Positions 15,001 to 26,683 of a DNA stretch of 64,000 nucleotides are shown piece after piece. Source of the DNA: Limnomonas spitsbergensis (lineage: Eukaryota; Chlorophyta; Chlorophyceae; Chlamydomonadales); assembly GCA_037349105.1 (NCBI GenBank), contig JAYJMM010000016.1, positions 434,001 through 498,000 on the forward strand, given 5' to 3'. A model generated the notes under the pieces. The model was not told the origin of the DNA, made no database searches, and saw only the letters and a list, made by a program, of their open reading frames with translations. Made by a program: the position numbers and the translations under genes. The first letter of the stretch is position 1. Every line of letters begins with the position of its first letter.

Positions 15001-18000
15001 GAGGACGAGGTAGGGGCAGTCAGGACAAAAGCCTGCAATGCAAAGGAGGAAGGGGCAGGGGCAGTCACGACAAAAGCCTGCAATGCAAAGGAGGACGAGG
15101 TAGGGGCAGTCAGGACAAAAGCCTGCAATGCAAAGGAGGAAGGGGCAGGGGCAGTCACGACAAAAGCCTGCAATGCAAAGGAGGGAGGGGCAGGGCTTGG
15201 CACAATGGCCTGCAATGCAAAAGAGGACAAGGTAGGGGCAGTCAGGACAAAAGCCTGCAATGCAAAGGAGGACGAGGTAGGGGCAGTCAGGACAAAAGCC
15301 TGCAATGCAAAGGAGGACGAGGTAGGGGCAGTCAGGACAAAAGCCTGCAATGCAAAGGAGGTAGGGGCAGTCAGGACAAAAGCCTGCAATGCAAAGGAGG
15401 GAGGGGCAGGGGCAGTCAGGACAAAAGCCTGCAATGCAAAGGAGGACGAGGTAGGGGCAGTCAGGACAAAAGCCTGCAATGCAAAGGAGGACGAGGTAGG
15501 GGCAGTCAGGACAAAAGCCTGCAATGCAAAGGAGGATGAGGTAGGGGCAGTCAGGACAAAAGCCTGCAATGCAAAGGAGGACGAGGTAGGGGCAGTCAGG
15601 ACAAAAGCCTGCAATGCAAAGGAGGGAGGGGCAGGGGCAGTCAGGACAAAAGCCTGCAATGCAAAGGAGGACGAGGTAGGGGCAGTCAGGACAAAAGCCT
15701 GCAATGCAAAGGAGGACGAGGTAGGGGCAGTCAGGACAAAAGCCTGCAATGCAAAGGAGGACGAGGTAGGGGCAGTCAGGACAAAAGCCTGCAATGCAAA
15801 GGAGGACGAGGTGGGGGCAGCCAGGACAAAAGCCTGCAATGCAAAGGAGGGAGGGGCAGTCAGGACAAAAGCCTGCAATGCAAAGGAGGGAGGGGCAGTC
15901 AGGACAAAAGCCTGCATTGCAAAGGAGGGAGGGGCAGTCAGGACAAAAGCCTGCAATGCAAAGGAGGACGAGGTAGGGGCAGTCAGGACAAAAGCCTGCA
16001 ATGCAAAGGAGGGAGGGGCAGTCAGGACAAAAGCCTGCAATGCAAAGGAGGGAGGGGCAGGGGCAGCCAGGACAAAAGCCTGCAATGCAAAGGAGGACGA
16101 GGTAGGGGCAGTCAGGACAAAAGCCTGCAATGCAAAGGAGGACGAGGTAGGGGCAGTCAGGACAAAAGCCTGCAATGCAAAGGAGGACGAGGTAGGGGCA
16201 GTCAGGACAAAAGCCTGCAATGCAAAGGAGGACGAGGTAGGGGCAGCCAGGACAAAAGCCTGCAATGCAAAGGAGGATGAGGTAGGGGCAGTCAGGACAA
16301 AAGCCTGCAATGCAAAGGAGGACGAGGTAGGGGCAGTCAGGACAAAAGCCTGCAATGCAAAGGAGGACGAGGTAGGGGCAGTCAGGACAAAAGCCTGCAA
16401 TGCAAAGGAGGACGAGGTAGGGGCAGTCAGGACAAAAGCCTGCAATGCAAAGGAGGGAGGGGCAGTCAGGACAAAAGCCTGCAATGCAAAGGAGGGAGGG
16501 GCAGGGGCAGTCAGGACAAAAGCCTGCAATGCAAAGGAGGACGAGGTAGGGGCAGTCAGGACAAAAGCCTGCAATGCAAAGGAGGACGAGGTAGGGGCAG
16601 TTAGGACAAAAGCCTGCAATGCAAAGGAGGGAGGGGCAGGGGCAGCCAGGACAAAAGCCTGCAATGCAAAGGAGGATGAGGTAGGGGCAGTCAGGACAAA
16701 AGCCTGCAATGCAAAGGAGGACGAGGTAGGGGCAGTCAGGACAAAAGCCTGCAATGCAAAGGAGGACGAGGTGGGGGCAGTCAGGACAAAAGCCTGCAAT
16801 GCAAAGGAGGACGAGGTAGGGGCAGTCAGGACAAAAGCCTGCAATGCAAAGGAGGACGAGGTAGGGGCAGTTAGGACAATGGCCTGCAATGCAAAGGAGG
16901 ACGAGGTAGGGGCAGTCAGGACAAAAGCCTGCAATGCAAAGGAGGACGAGGTAGGGGCAGTCAGGACAAAAGCCTGCAATGCAAAGGAGGGAGGGGCAGG
17001 GGCAGTCAGGACAAAAGCCTGCAATGCAAAGGAGGATGAGGTAGGGGCAGTCAGGACAAAAGCCTGCAATGCAAAGGAGGACGAGGTAGGGGCAGTCAGG
17101 ACAAAAGCCTGCAATGCAAAGGAGGACGAGGTAGGGGCAGTCAGGACAAAAGCCTGCAATGCAAAGGAGGACGAGGTAGGGGCAGTTAGGACAAAAGCCT
17201 GCAATGCAAAGGAGGACGAGGTAGGGGCAGTCAGGACAAAAGCCTGCAATGCAAAGGAGGGAGGGGTAGGGGCAGTCAGGACAAAAGCCTGCAATGCAAA
17301 GGAGGACGAGGTAGGGGCAGTCAGGACAAAAGCCTGCAATGCAAAGGAGGACGAGGTAGGGGCAGTTAGGACAAAAGCCTGCAATGCAAAGGAGGGAGAG
17401 GCAGGGGCAGTCAGGACAAAAGCCTGCAATGCAAAGGAGGACGAGGTAGGGGCAGTTAGGACAAAAGCCTGCAATGCAAAGGAGGGAGGGGCAGGGGCAG
17501 TCAGGAAAAAAGCCTGCAATGCAAAGGAGGGAGGGGCAGGGGCAGTCAGGACAAAAGCCTGCAATGCAAAGGAGGGAGGGGCAGGGGCAGTCAGGACAAA
17601 AGCCTGCAATGCAAAGGAGGACGAGGTAGGGGCAGTCAGGACAAAAGCCTGCAATGCAAAGGAGGGAGGGGCAGGGGCAGTCAGGACAAAAGCCTGCAAT
17701 GCAAAGGAGGATGAGGTAGGGGCAGTCAGGACAAAAGCCTGCAATGCAAAGGAGGACGAGGTAGGGGCAGTCAGGACAAAAGCCTGCAATGCAAAGGAGG
17801 ACGAGGTAGGGGCAGTCAGGACAAAAGCCTGCAATGCAAAGGAGGACGAGGTAGGGGCAGTTAGGACAAAAGCCTGCAATGCAAAGGAGGGAGGGGCAGG
17901 GGCAGTCAGGACAAAAGCCTGCAATGCAAAGGAGGACGAGGTAGGGGCAGTCAGGACAAAAGCCTGCAATGCAAAGGAGGGAGGGGCAGGGGCAGTCAGG

Positions 18001-21000
18001 ACAAAAGCCTGCAATGCAAAGGAGGACGAGGTAGGGGCAGTCAGGACAAAAGCCTGCAATGCAAAGGAGGACGAGGTAGGGGCAGTCAGGACAAAAGCCT
18101 GCAATGCAAAGGAGGACGAGGTAGGGGCAGTCAGGACAAAAGCCTGCAATGCAAAGGAGGACGAGGTAGGGGCAGTCAGGACAAAAGCCTGCAATGCAAA
18201 GGAGGACGAGGGAGGGGCAGTCAGGACAAAAGCCTGCAATGCAAAGGAGGACGAGGTAGGGGCAGTCAGGACAAAAGCCTGCAATGCAAAGGAGGACGAG
18301 GTAGGGGCAGTCAGGACAAAAGCCTGCAATGCAAAGGAGGGAGGGGCAGGGGCAGTCAGGACAAAAGCCTGCAATGCAAAGGAGGACGAGGTGGGGGCAG
18401 TCAGGACAAAAGCCTGCAATGCAAAGGAGGACGAGGTAGGGGCAGTTAGGACAAAAGCCTGCAATGCAAAGGAGGACGAGGTAGGGGCAGTTAGGACAAT
18501 GGCCTGCAATGCAAAGGAGGACGAGGTAGGGGCAGTCAGGACAAAAGCCTGCAATGCAAAGGAGGACGAGGTAGGGGCAGTCAGGACAAAAGCCTGCAAT
18601 GCAAAGGAGGGAGGGGCAGGGGCAGTCAGGACAAAAGCCTGCAATGCAAAGGAGGATGAGGTAGGGGCAGTCAGGACAAAAGCCTGCAATGCAAAGGAGG
18701 ACGAGGTAGGGGCAGTCAGGACAAAAGCCTGCAATGCAAAGGAGGACGAGGTAGGGGCAGTCAGGACAAAAGCCTGCAATGCAAAGGAGGACGAGGTAGG
18801 GGCAGTTAGGACAAAAGCCTGCAATGCAAAGGAGGACGAGGTAGGGGCAGTCAGGACAAAAGCCTGCAATGCAAAGGAGGACGAGGTAGGGGCAGTCAGG
18901 ACAAAAGCCTGCAATGCAAAGGAGGACGAGGTAGGGGCAGTCAGGACAAAAGCCTGCAATGCAAAGGAGGGAGGGGTAGGGGCAGTCAGGACAAAAGCCT
19001 GCAATGCAAAGGAGGACGAGGTAGGGGCAGTCAGGACAAAAGCCTGCAATGCAAAGGAGGACGAGGTAGGGGCAGTTAGGACAAAAGCCTGCAATGCAAA
19101 GGAGGGAGAGGCAGGGGCAGTCAGGACAAAAGCCTGCAATGCAAAGGAGGACGAGGTAGGGGCAGTTAGGACAAAAGCCTGCAATGCAAAGGAGGGAGGG
19201 GCAGGGGCAGTCAGGAAAAAAGCCTGCAATGCAAAGGAGGGAGGGGCAGGGGCAGTCAGGACAAAAGCCTGCAATGCAAAGGAGGGAGGGGCAGGGGCAG
19301 TCAGGACAAAAGCCTGCAATGCAAAGGAGGACGAGGTAGGGGCAGTCAGGACAAAAGCCTGCAATGCAAAGGAGGGAGGGGCAGGGGCAGTCAGGACAAA
19401 AGCCTGCAATGCAAAGGAGGATGAGGTAGGGGCAGTCAGGACAAAAGCCTGCAATGCAAAGGAGGACGAGGTAGGGGCAGTCAGGACAAAAGCCTGCAAT
19501 GCAAAGGAGGACGAGGTAGGGGCAGTCAGGACAAAAGCCTGCAATGCAAAGGAGGACGAGGTAGGGGCAGTTAGGACAAAAGCCTGCAATGCAAAGGAGG
19601 GAGGGGCAGGGGCAGTCAGGAAAAAAGCCTGCAATGCAAAGGAGGGAGGGGCAGGGGCAGTCAGGAAAAAAGCCTGCAATGCAAAGGAGGGAGGGGCAGG
19701 GGCAGTCAGGACAAAAGCCTGCAATGCAAAGGAGGGAGGGGCAGGGGCAGTCAGGACAAAAGCCTGCAATGCAAAGGAGGACGAGGTAGGGGCAGTCAGG
19801 ACAAAAGCCTGCAATGCAATGGAGGGAGGGGCAGGGGCAGTCAGGACAAAAGCCTGCAATGCAAAGGAGGATGAGGTAGGGGCAGTCAGGACAAAAGCCT
19901 GCAATGCAAAGGAGGACGAGGTAGGGGCAGTCAGGACAAAAGCCTGCAATGCAAAGGAGGACGAGGTAGGGGCAGTCAGGACAAAAGCCTGCAATGCAAA
20001 GGAGGACGAGGTAGGGGCAGTTAGGACAATGGCCTGCAATGCAAAGGAGGACGAGGTAGGGGCAGTCAGGACAAAAGCCTGCAATGCAAAGGAGGACGAG
20101 GTAGGGGCAGTCAGGACAAAAGCCTGCAATGCAAAGGAGGGAGGGGCAGGGGCAGTCAGGACAAAAGCCTGCAATGCAAAGGAGGATGAGGTAGGGGCAG
20201 TCAGGACAAAAGCCTGCAATGCAAAGGAGGACGAGGTAGGGGCAGTCAGGACAAAAGCCTGCAATGCAAAGGAGGACGAGGTAGGGGCAGTCAGGACAAA
20301 AGCCTGCAATGCAAAGGAGGACGAGGTAGGGGCAGTTAGGACAAAAGCCTGCAATGCAAAGGAGGACGAGGTAGGGGCAGTCAGGACAAAAGCCTGCAAT
20401 GCAAAGGAGGACGAGGTAGGGGCAGTCAGGACAAAAGCCTGCAATGCAAAGGAGGACGAGGTAGGGGCAGTCAGGACAAAAGCCTGCAATGCAAAGGAGG
20501 GAGGGGTAGGGGCAGTCAGGACAAAAGCCTGCAATGCAAAGGAGGACGAGGTAGGGGCAGTCAGGACAAAAGCCTGCAATGCAAAGGAGGACGAGGTAGG
20601 GGCAGTTAGGACAAAAGCCTGCAATGCAAAGGAGGGAGAGGCAGGGGCAGTCAGGACAAAAGCCTGCAATGCAAAGGAGGACGAGGTAGGGGCAGTTAGG
20701 ACAAAAGCCTGCAATGCAAAGGAGGGAGGGGCAGGGGCAGTCAGGAAAAAAGCCTGCAATGCAAAGGAGGGAGGGGCAGGGGCAGTCAGGACAAAAGCCT
20801 GCAATGCAAAGGAGGGAGGGGCAGGGGCAGTCAGGACAAAAGCCTGCAATGCAAAGGAGGACGAGGTAGGGGCAGTCAGGACAAAAGCCTGCAATGCAAA
20901 GGAGGGAGGGGCAGGGGCAGTCAGGACAAAAGCCTGCAATGCAAAGGAGGATGAGGTAGGGGCAGTCAGGACAAAAGCCTGCAATGCAAAGGAGGACGAG

Positions 21001-24000
21001 GTAGGGGCAGTCAGGACAAAAGCCTGCAATGCAAAGGAGGACGAGGTAGGGGCAGTCAGGACAAAAGCCTGCAATGCAAAGGAGGACGAGGTAGGGGCAG
21101 TTAGGACAAAAGCCTGCAATGCAAAGGAGGGAGGGGCAGGGGCAGTCAGGAAAAAAGCCTGCAATGCAAAGGAGGGAGGGGCAGGGGCAGTCAGGAAAAA
21201 AGCCTGCAATGCAAAGGAGGGAGGGGCAGGGGCAGTCAGGACAAAAGCCTGCAATGCAAAGGAGGGAGGGGCAGGGGCAGTCAGGACAAAAGCCTGCAAT
21301 GCAAAGGAGGACGAGGTAGGGGCAGTCAGGACAAAAGCCTGCAATGCAATGGAGGGAGGGGCAGGGGCAGTCAGGACAAAAGCCTGCAATGCAAAGGAGG
21401 ATGAGGTAGGGGCAGTCAGGACAAAAGCCTGCAATGCAAAGGAGGACGAGGTAGGGGCAGTCAGGACAAAAGCCTGCAATGCAAAGGAGGACGAGGTAGG
21501 GGCAGTCAGGACAAAAGCCTGCAATGCAAAGGAGGACGAGGTAGGGGCAGTCAGGACAAAAGCCTGCAATGCAAAGGAGGACGAGGTAGGGGCAGTCAGG
21601 ACAAAAGCCTGCAATGCAAAGGAGGATGAGGTAGGGGCAGTCAGGACAAAAGCCTGCAATGCAAAGGAGGACGAGGTAGGGGCAGTTAGGACAAAAGCCT
21701 GCAATGCAAAGGAGGGAGGGGCAGGGGCAGTCAGGACAAAAGCCTGCAATGCAAAGGAGGACGAGGTAGGGGCAGTCAGGACAAAAGCCTGCAATGCAAA
21801 GGAGGGAGGGGCAGGGGCAGTCAGGACAAAAGCCTGCAATGCAAAGGAGGACGAGGTAGGGGCAGTCAGGACAAAAGCCTGCAATGCAAAGGAGGACGAG
21901 GTAGGGGCAGTCAGGACAAAAGCCTGCAATGCAAAGGAGGACGAGGTAGGGGCAGTCAGGACAAAAGCCTGCAATGCAAAGGAGGACGAGGTAGGGGCAG
22001 TCAGGACAAAAGCCTGCAATGCAAAGGAGGACGAGGGAGGGGCAGTCAGGACAAAAGCCTGCAATGCAAAGGAGGACGAGGTAGGGGCAGTCAGGACAAA
22101 AGCCTGCAATGCAAAGGAGGACGAGGTAGGGGCAGTCAGGACAAAAGCCTGCAATGCAAAGGAGGGAGGGGCAGGGGCAGTCAGGACAAAAGCCTGCAAT
22201 GCAAAGGAGGACGAGGTGGGGGCAGTCAGGACAAAAGCCTGCAATGCAAAGGAGGACGAGGTAGGGGCAGTTAGGACAAAAGCCTGCAATGCAAAGGAGG
22301 ACGAGGTAGGGGCAGTCAGGACAATGGCCTGCAATGCAAAGGAGGACGAGGTAGGGGCAGTCAGGACAAAAGCCTGCAATGCAAAGGAGGACGAGGTAGG
22401 GGCAGTCAGGACAAAAGCCTGCAATGCAAAGGAGGGAGGGGCAGGGGCAGTCAGGACAAAAGCCTGCAATGCAAAGGAGGATGAGGTAGGGGCAGTCAGG
22501 ACAAAAGCCTGCAATGCAAAGGAGGACGAGGTAGGGGCAGTCAGGACAAAAGCCTGCAATGCAAAGGAGGACGAGGTAGGGGCAGTCAGGACAAAAGCCT
22601 GCAATGCAAAGGAGGACGAGGTAGGGGCAGTTAGGACAAAAGCCTGCAATGCAAAGGAGGACGAGGTAGGGGCAGTCAGGACAAAAGCCTGCAATGCAAA
22701 GGAGGACGAGGTAGGGGCAGTCAGGACAAAAGCCTGCAATGCAAAGGAGGACGAGGTAGGGGCAGTCAGGACAAAAGCCTGCAATGCAAAGGAGGGAGGG
22801 GTAGGGGCAGTCAGGACAAAAGCCTGCAATGCAAAGGAGGACGAGGTAGGGGCAGTCAGGACAAAAGCCTGCAATGCAAAGGAGGACGAGGTAGGGGCAG
22901 TTAGGACAAAAGCCTGCAATGCAAAGGAGGGAGAGGCAGGGGCAGTCAGGACAAAAGCCTGCAATGCAAAGGAGGACGAGGTAGGGGCAGTTAGGACAAA
23001 AGCCTGCAATGCAAAGGAGGGAGGGGCAGGGGCAGTCAGGAAAAAAGCCTGCAATGCAAAGGAGGGAGGGGCAGGGGCAGTCAGGACAAAAGCCTGCAAT
23101 GCAAAGGAGGGAGGGGCAGGGGCAGTCAGGACAAAAGCCTGCAATGCAAAGGAGGACGAGGTAGGGGCAGTCAGGACAAAAGCCTGCAATGCAAAGGAGG
23201 GAGGGGCAGGGGCAGTCAGGACAAAAGCCTGCAATGCAAAGGAGGATGAGGTAGGGGCAGTCAGGACAAAAGCCTGCAATGCAAAGGAGGACGAGGTAGG
23301 GGCAGTCAGGACAAAAGCCTGCAATGCAAAGGAGGACGAGGTAGGGGCAGTCAGGACAAAAGCCTGCAATGCAAAGGAGGACGAGGTAGGGGCAGTTAGG
23401 ACAAAAGCCTGCAATGCAAAGGAGGGAGGGGCAGGGGCAGTCAGGAAAAAAGCCTGCAATGCAAAGGAGGGAGGGGCAGGGGCAGTCAGGAAAAAAGCCT
23501 GCAATGCAAAGGAGGGAGGGGCAGGGGCAGTCAGGACAAAAGCCTGCAATGCAAAGGAGGGAGGGGCAGGGGCAGTCAGGACAAAAGCCTGCAATGCAAA
23601 GGAGGACGAGGTAGGGGCAGTCAGGACAAAAGCCTGCAATGCAATGGAGGGAGGGGCAGGGGCAGTCAGGACAAAAGCCTGCAATGCAAAGGAGGATGAG
23701 GTAGGGGCAGTCAGGACAAAAGCCTGCAATGCAAAGGAGGACGAGGTAGGGGCAGTCAGGACAAAAGCCTGCAATGCAAAGGAGGACGAGGTAGGGGCAG
23801 TCAGGACAAAAGCCTGCAATGCAAAGGAGGACGAGGTAGGGGCAGTTAGGACAATGGCCTGCAATGCAAAGGAGGACGAGGTAGGGGCAGTCAGGACAAA
23901 AGCCTGCAATGCAAAGGAGGACGAGGTAGGGGCAGTCAGGACAAAAGCCTGCAATGCAAAGGAGGGAGGGGCAGGGGCAGTCAGGACAAAAGCCTGCAAT

Positions 24001-25683
24001 GCAAAGGAGGATGAGGTAGGGGCAGTCAGGACAAAAGCCTGCAATGCAAAGGAGGACGAGGTAGGGGCAGTCAGGACAAAAGCCTGCAATGCAAAGGAGG
24101 ACGAGGTAGGGGCAGTCAGGACAAAAGCCTGCAATGCAAAGGAGGACGAGGTAGGGGCAGTTAGGACAAAAGCCTGCAATGCAAAGGAGGACGAGGTAGG
24201 GGCAGTCAGGACAAAAGCCTGCAATGCAAAGGAGGACGAGGTAGGGGCAGTCAGGACAAAAGCCTGCAATGCAAAGGAGGACGAGGTAGGGGCAGTCAGG
24301 ACAAAAGCCTGCAATGCAAAGGAGGGAGGGGTAGGGGCAGTCAGGACAAAAGCCTGCAATGCAAAGGAGGACGAGGTAGGGGCAGTCAGGACAAAAGCCT
24401 GCAATGCAAAGGAGGACGAGGTAGGGGCAGTTAGGACAAAAGCCTGCAATGCAAAGGAGGGAGAGGCAGGGGCAGTCAGGACAAAAGCCTGCAATGCAAA
24501 GGAGGACGAGGTAGGGGCAGTTAGGACAAAAGCCTGCAATGCAAAGGAGGGAGGGGCAGGGGCAGTCAGGAAAAAAGCCTGCAATGCAAAGGAGGGAGGG
24601 GCAGGGGCAGTCAGGACAAAAGCCAGCAATGCAAAGGAGGGAGGGGCAGGGGCAGTCAGGACAAAAGCCTGCAATGCAAAGGAGGACGAGGTAGGGGCAG
24701 TCAGGACAAAAGCCTGCAATGCAAAGGAGGGAGGGGCAGGGGCAGTCAGGACAAAAGCCTGCAATGCAAAGGAGGATGAGGTAGGGGCAGTCAGGACAAA
24801 AGCCTGCAATGCAAAGGAGGACGAGGTAGGGGCAGTCAGGACAAAAGCCTGCAATGCAAAGGAGGACGAGGTAGGGGCAGTCAGGACAAAAGCCTGCAAT
24901 GCAAAGGAGGACGAGGTAGGGGCAGTTAGGACAAAAGCCTGCAATGCAAAGGAGGGAGGGGCAGGGGCAGTCAGGAAAAAAGCCTGCAATGCAAAGGAGG
25001 GAGGGGCAGGGGCAGTCAGGAAAAAAAGCCTGCAATGCAAAGGAGGGAGGGGCAGGGGCAGTCAGGACAAAAGCCTGCAATGCAAAGGAGGGAGGGGCAG
25101 GGGCAGTCAGGACAAAAGCCTGCAATGCAAAGGAGGACGAGGTAGGGGCAGTCAGGACAAAAGCCTGCAATGCAATGGAGGGAGGGGCAGGGGCAGTCAG
25201 GACAAAAGCCTGCAATGCAAAGGAGGATGAGGTAGGGGCAGTCAGGACAAAAGCCTGCAATGCAAAGGAGGACGAGGTAGGGGCAGTCAGGACAAAAGCC
25301 TGCAATGCAAAGGAGGACGAGGTAGGGGCAGTCAGGACAAAAGCCTGCAATGCAAAGGAGGACGAGGTAGGGGCAGTCAGGACAAAAGCCTGCAATGCAA
25401 AGGAGGATGAGGTAGGGGCAGTCAGGACAAAAGCCTGCAATGCAAAGGAGGACGAGGTAGGGGCAGTCAGGACAAAAGCCTGCAATGCAAAGGAGGACGA
25501 GGTAGGGGCAGTCAGGACAAAAGCCTGCAATGCAAAGGAGGACGAGGTAGGGGCAGTCAGGACAAAAGCCTGCAATGCAAAGGAGGACGAGGTAGGGGCA
25601 GTTAGGACAAAAGCCTGCAATGCAAAGGAGGGAGGGGCAGGGCTTGGCACAATGGCCTGCAAAGGAGGGAGGGGTAGGGGTAG
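1..25683. repeat. 45-bp satellite array, about 570 units, with higher-order blocks
   Basis: The whole segment is a tandem array of a 45-bp unit with 39-bp and 42-bp length variants. It starts outside the window and decays at about 25,680. Point variants define higher-order blocks: the variant unit containing CTTGGCACAATGG recurs 1,206 bp apart (5,031 and 6,237), then at 8,515, 11,018, 13,083, 13,485 and 15,201. Blocks repeat at 1,716 bp (13.5-15.2 kb) and at 1,530 and 2,295 bp (19.6-25 kb). Read on the minus strand, which is the sense strand of the flanking kinesin gene, every unit contains a good 3' splice-site string, CCTTTGCATTGCAG followed by GCTTTTGTCC. Because nearly all units are multiples of three and lack stops, several frames stay open for kilobases on both strands. 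I take that as a by-product of periodicity, not coding. It lies in the kinesin intron downstream of the exon at 26,621. Copy number could be an assembly estimate. Confidence 0.97.
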
Positions 25684-26439
25684 TGGCAGGCAGGTCCATG
25701 GCTTCCTAAGATTTACATTTCCCAAGATATTATTTCCTGCTACTGGAGGTTCATGTGCCGTAAATCGACATAGGGTGCGTGCACCCCACACAAAAAATGC
25801 ATTTGAAATTTTGTGTCGCGCAGCTAAAAATGTACTAAAAAAGAAACGGTTGCGCAGCGGCGAACATTTAATTTATCACCACAAAGTCGGTAGTTATATT
25901 TATTTAACATCGCGCATCAGTAACAATGTTTGAATCTTCGTCCGCGCAGCGCTTTCAGCCAACACAGTAAACCTCGGTAACGACTCTTGTTTTTATGCTA
26001 CGAAGGACAGTACACGGTCAGCAAAACCCAGCATAGTCCTCCTCCTCTGCCGCCGATTCCTAAAGTGCCTCCAGAACCGAACTCTCTGGTGTATACCACC
26101 CAGGCCGGTTCCTGGCCTCAGGAATTGTGTGGCTGTTGGGGCACCGAAACGTCACCAGTCGTCAGCACCCGTCTCTGCCCCCAGGATCGAGCTTTTCACT
26201 TCAGGGACTGGCGTAAGGATCACTGAACGGATGTCGAATCAAACAGTTGCGCGCTAGCGCGGCCTTTTTTTATATTTGCTGTTTTTAATTCATAGCACGC
26301 ACCCCCCAGAGGGTTGTTTGGGCACCTGACTGACACTCCGCGCAGCAGCATTTTTTGCATTATTATCTGTGTGCAGCCATGTCTGCGCAGGCCAATCATT
26401 AATTAATTTTGAGCGAAGTCTATGTCAATCTACGGTGTC
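25684..26439. other. low-copy intronic spacer, no gene recognised
   Basis: Less repetitive, more A/T-rich sequence between the satellite and the kinesin exon. It holds an isolated plus-strand 79-codon open frame (25,987-26,226) with a proline-rich start. That frame has no recognisable family, no splice context and no neighbours, so I do not call it a gene. A GC-rich palindrome followed by a T run is visible near 26,253-26,272. The region could be a transposon remnant, but no terminal repeats were seen. Confidence 0.4.
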
Positions 26440-26501
26440 GAGAGAACACAACAGGAGCATGCCAGGCCCTCACCTGAAGGCTCTCAGTCAGCGCTTGCAT
26501 G
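26440..26501 (-). pseudogene. partial copy of kinesin exon 16 with its donor site
   Basis: 62 bp nearly identical to 26,587-26,648, exactly 147 bp away. It includes the last 28 coding bases of exon 16 and the GTGAGG donor, but no acceptor. It lies just downstream of the real donor within the intron, so it is a decoy 5' splice site or a dead partial exon. Confidence 0.8.
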
Positions 26502-26620
26502 GTTGGATGTTAGGATCTTAGATGTTTGACGCCATGTTCACTTGGTTCCATTTCTCAAGCTCCTATTTTACGCTTCATGAGCTTTTGAGAGAACACAAGA
26601 CGAGCATGCCAGGCCCTCAC

Positions 26621-26683
26621 CTGAAGGCTCTCCGTCAGCGCTTGCATGCGCTTGAGCTCCTCCTCCTGCCCCTGGCTCAGCCC
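26621..26683 (-). CDS. kinesin exon 16, stalk (last visible)
   Basis: 21 codons, [20 protein letters not shown] plus Q, phase 0 to 0. Acceptor ATACTCAG|GGG, donor CTTCAG|GTGAGG. The following intron runs off the left edge and is more than 26 kb long. Confidence 0.85.

Noticed and set aside
1..25683. CRISPR array
   Set aside because: Tandem units are contiguous without unique spacers, and the window is eukaryotic.
292..25791. Giant open reading frames (870-4,750 codons) in the 45-bp array on both strands
   Set aside because: They exist simultaneously in several frames on both strands, consist only of the satellite period, and lie inside a kinesin intron.
25987..26226. 79-codon plus-strand frame as a gene
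   Set aside because: No recognised domain, no promoter or splice context, inside an intron on the opposite strand.
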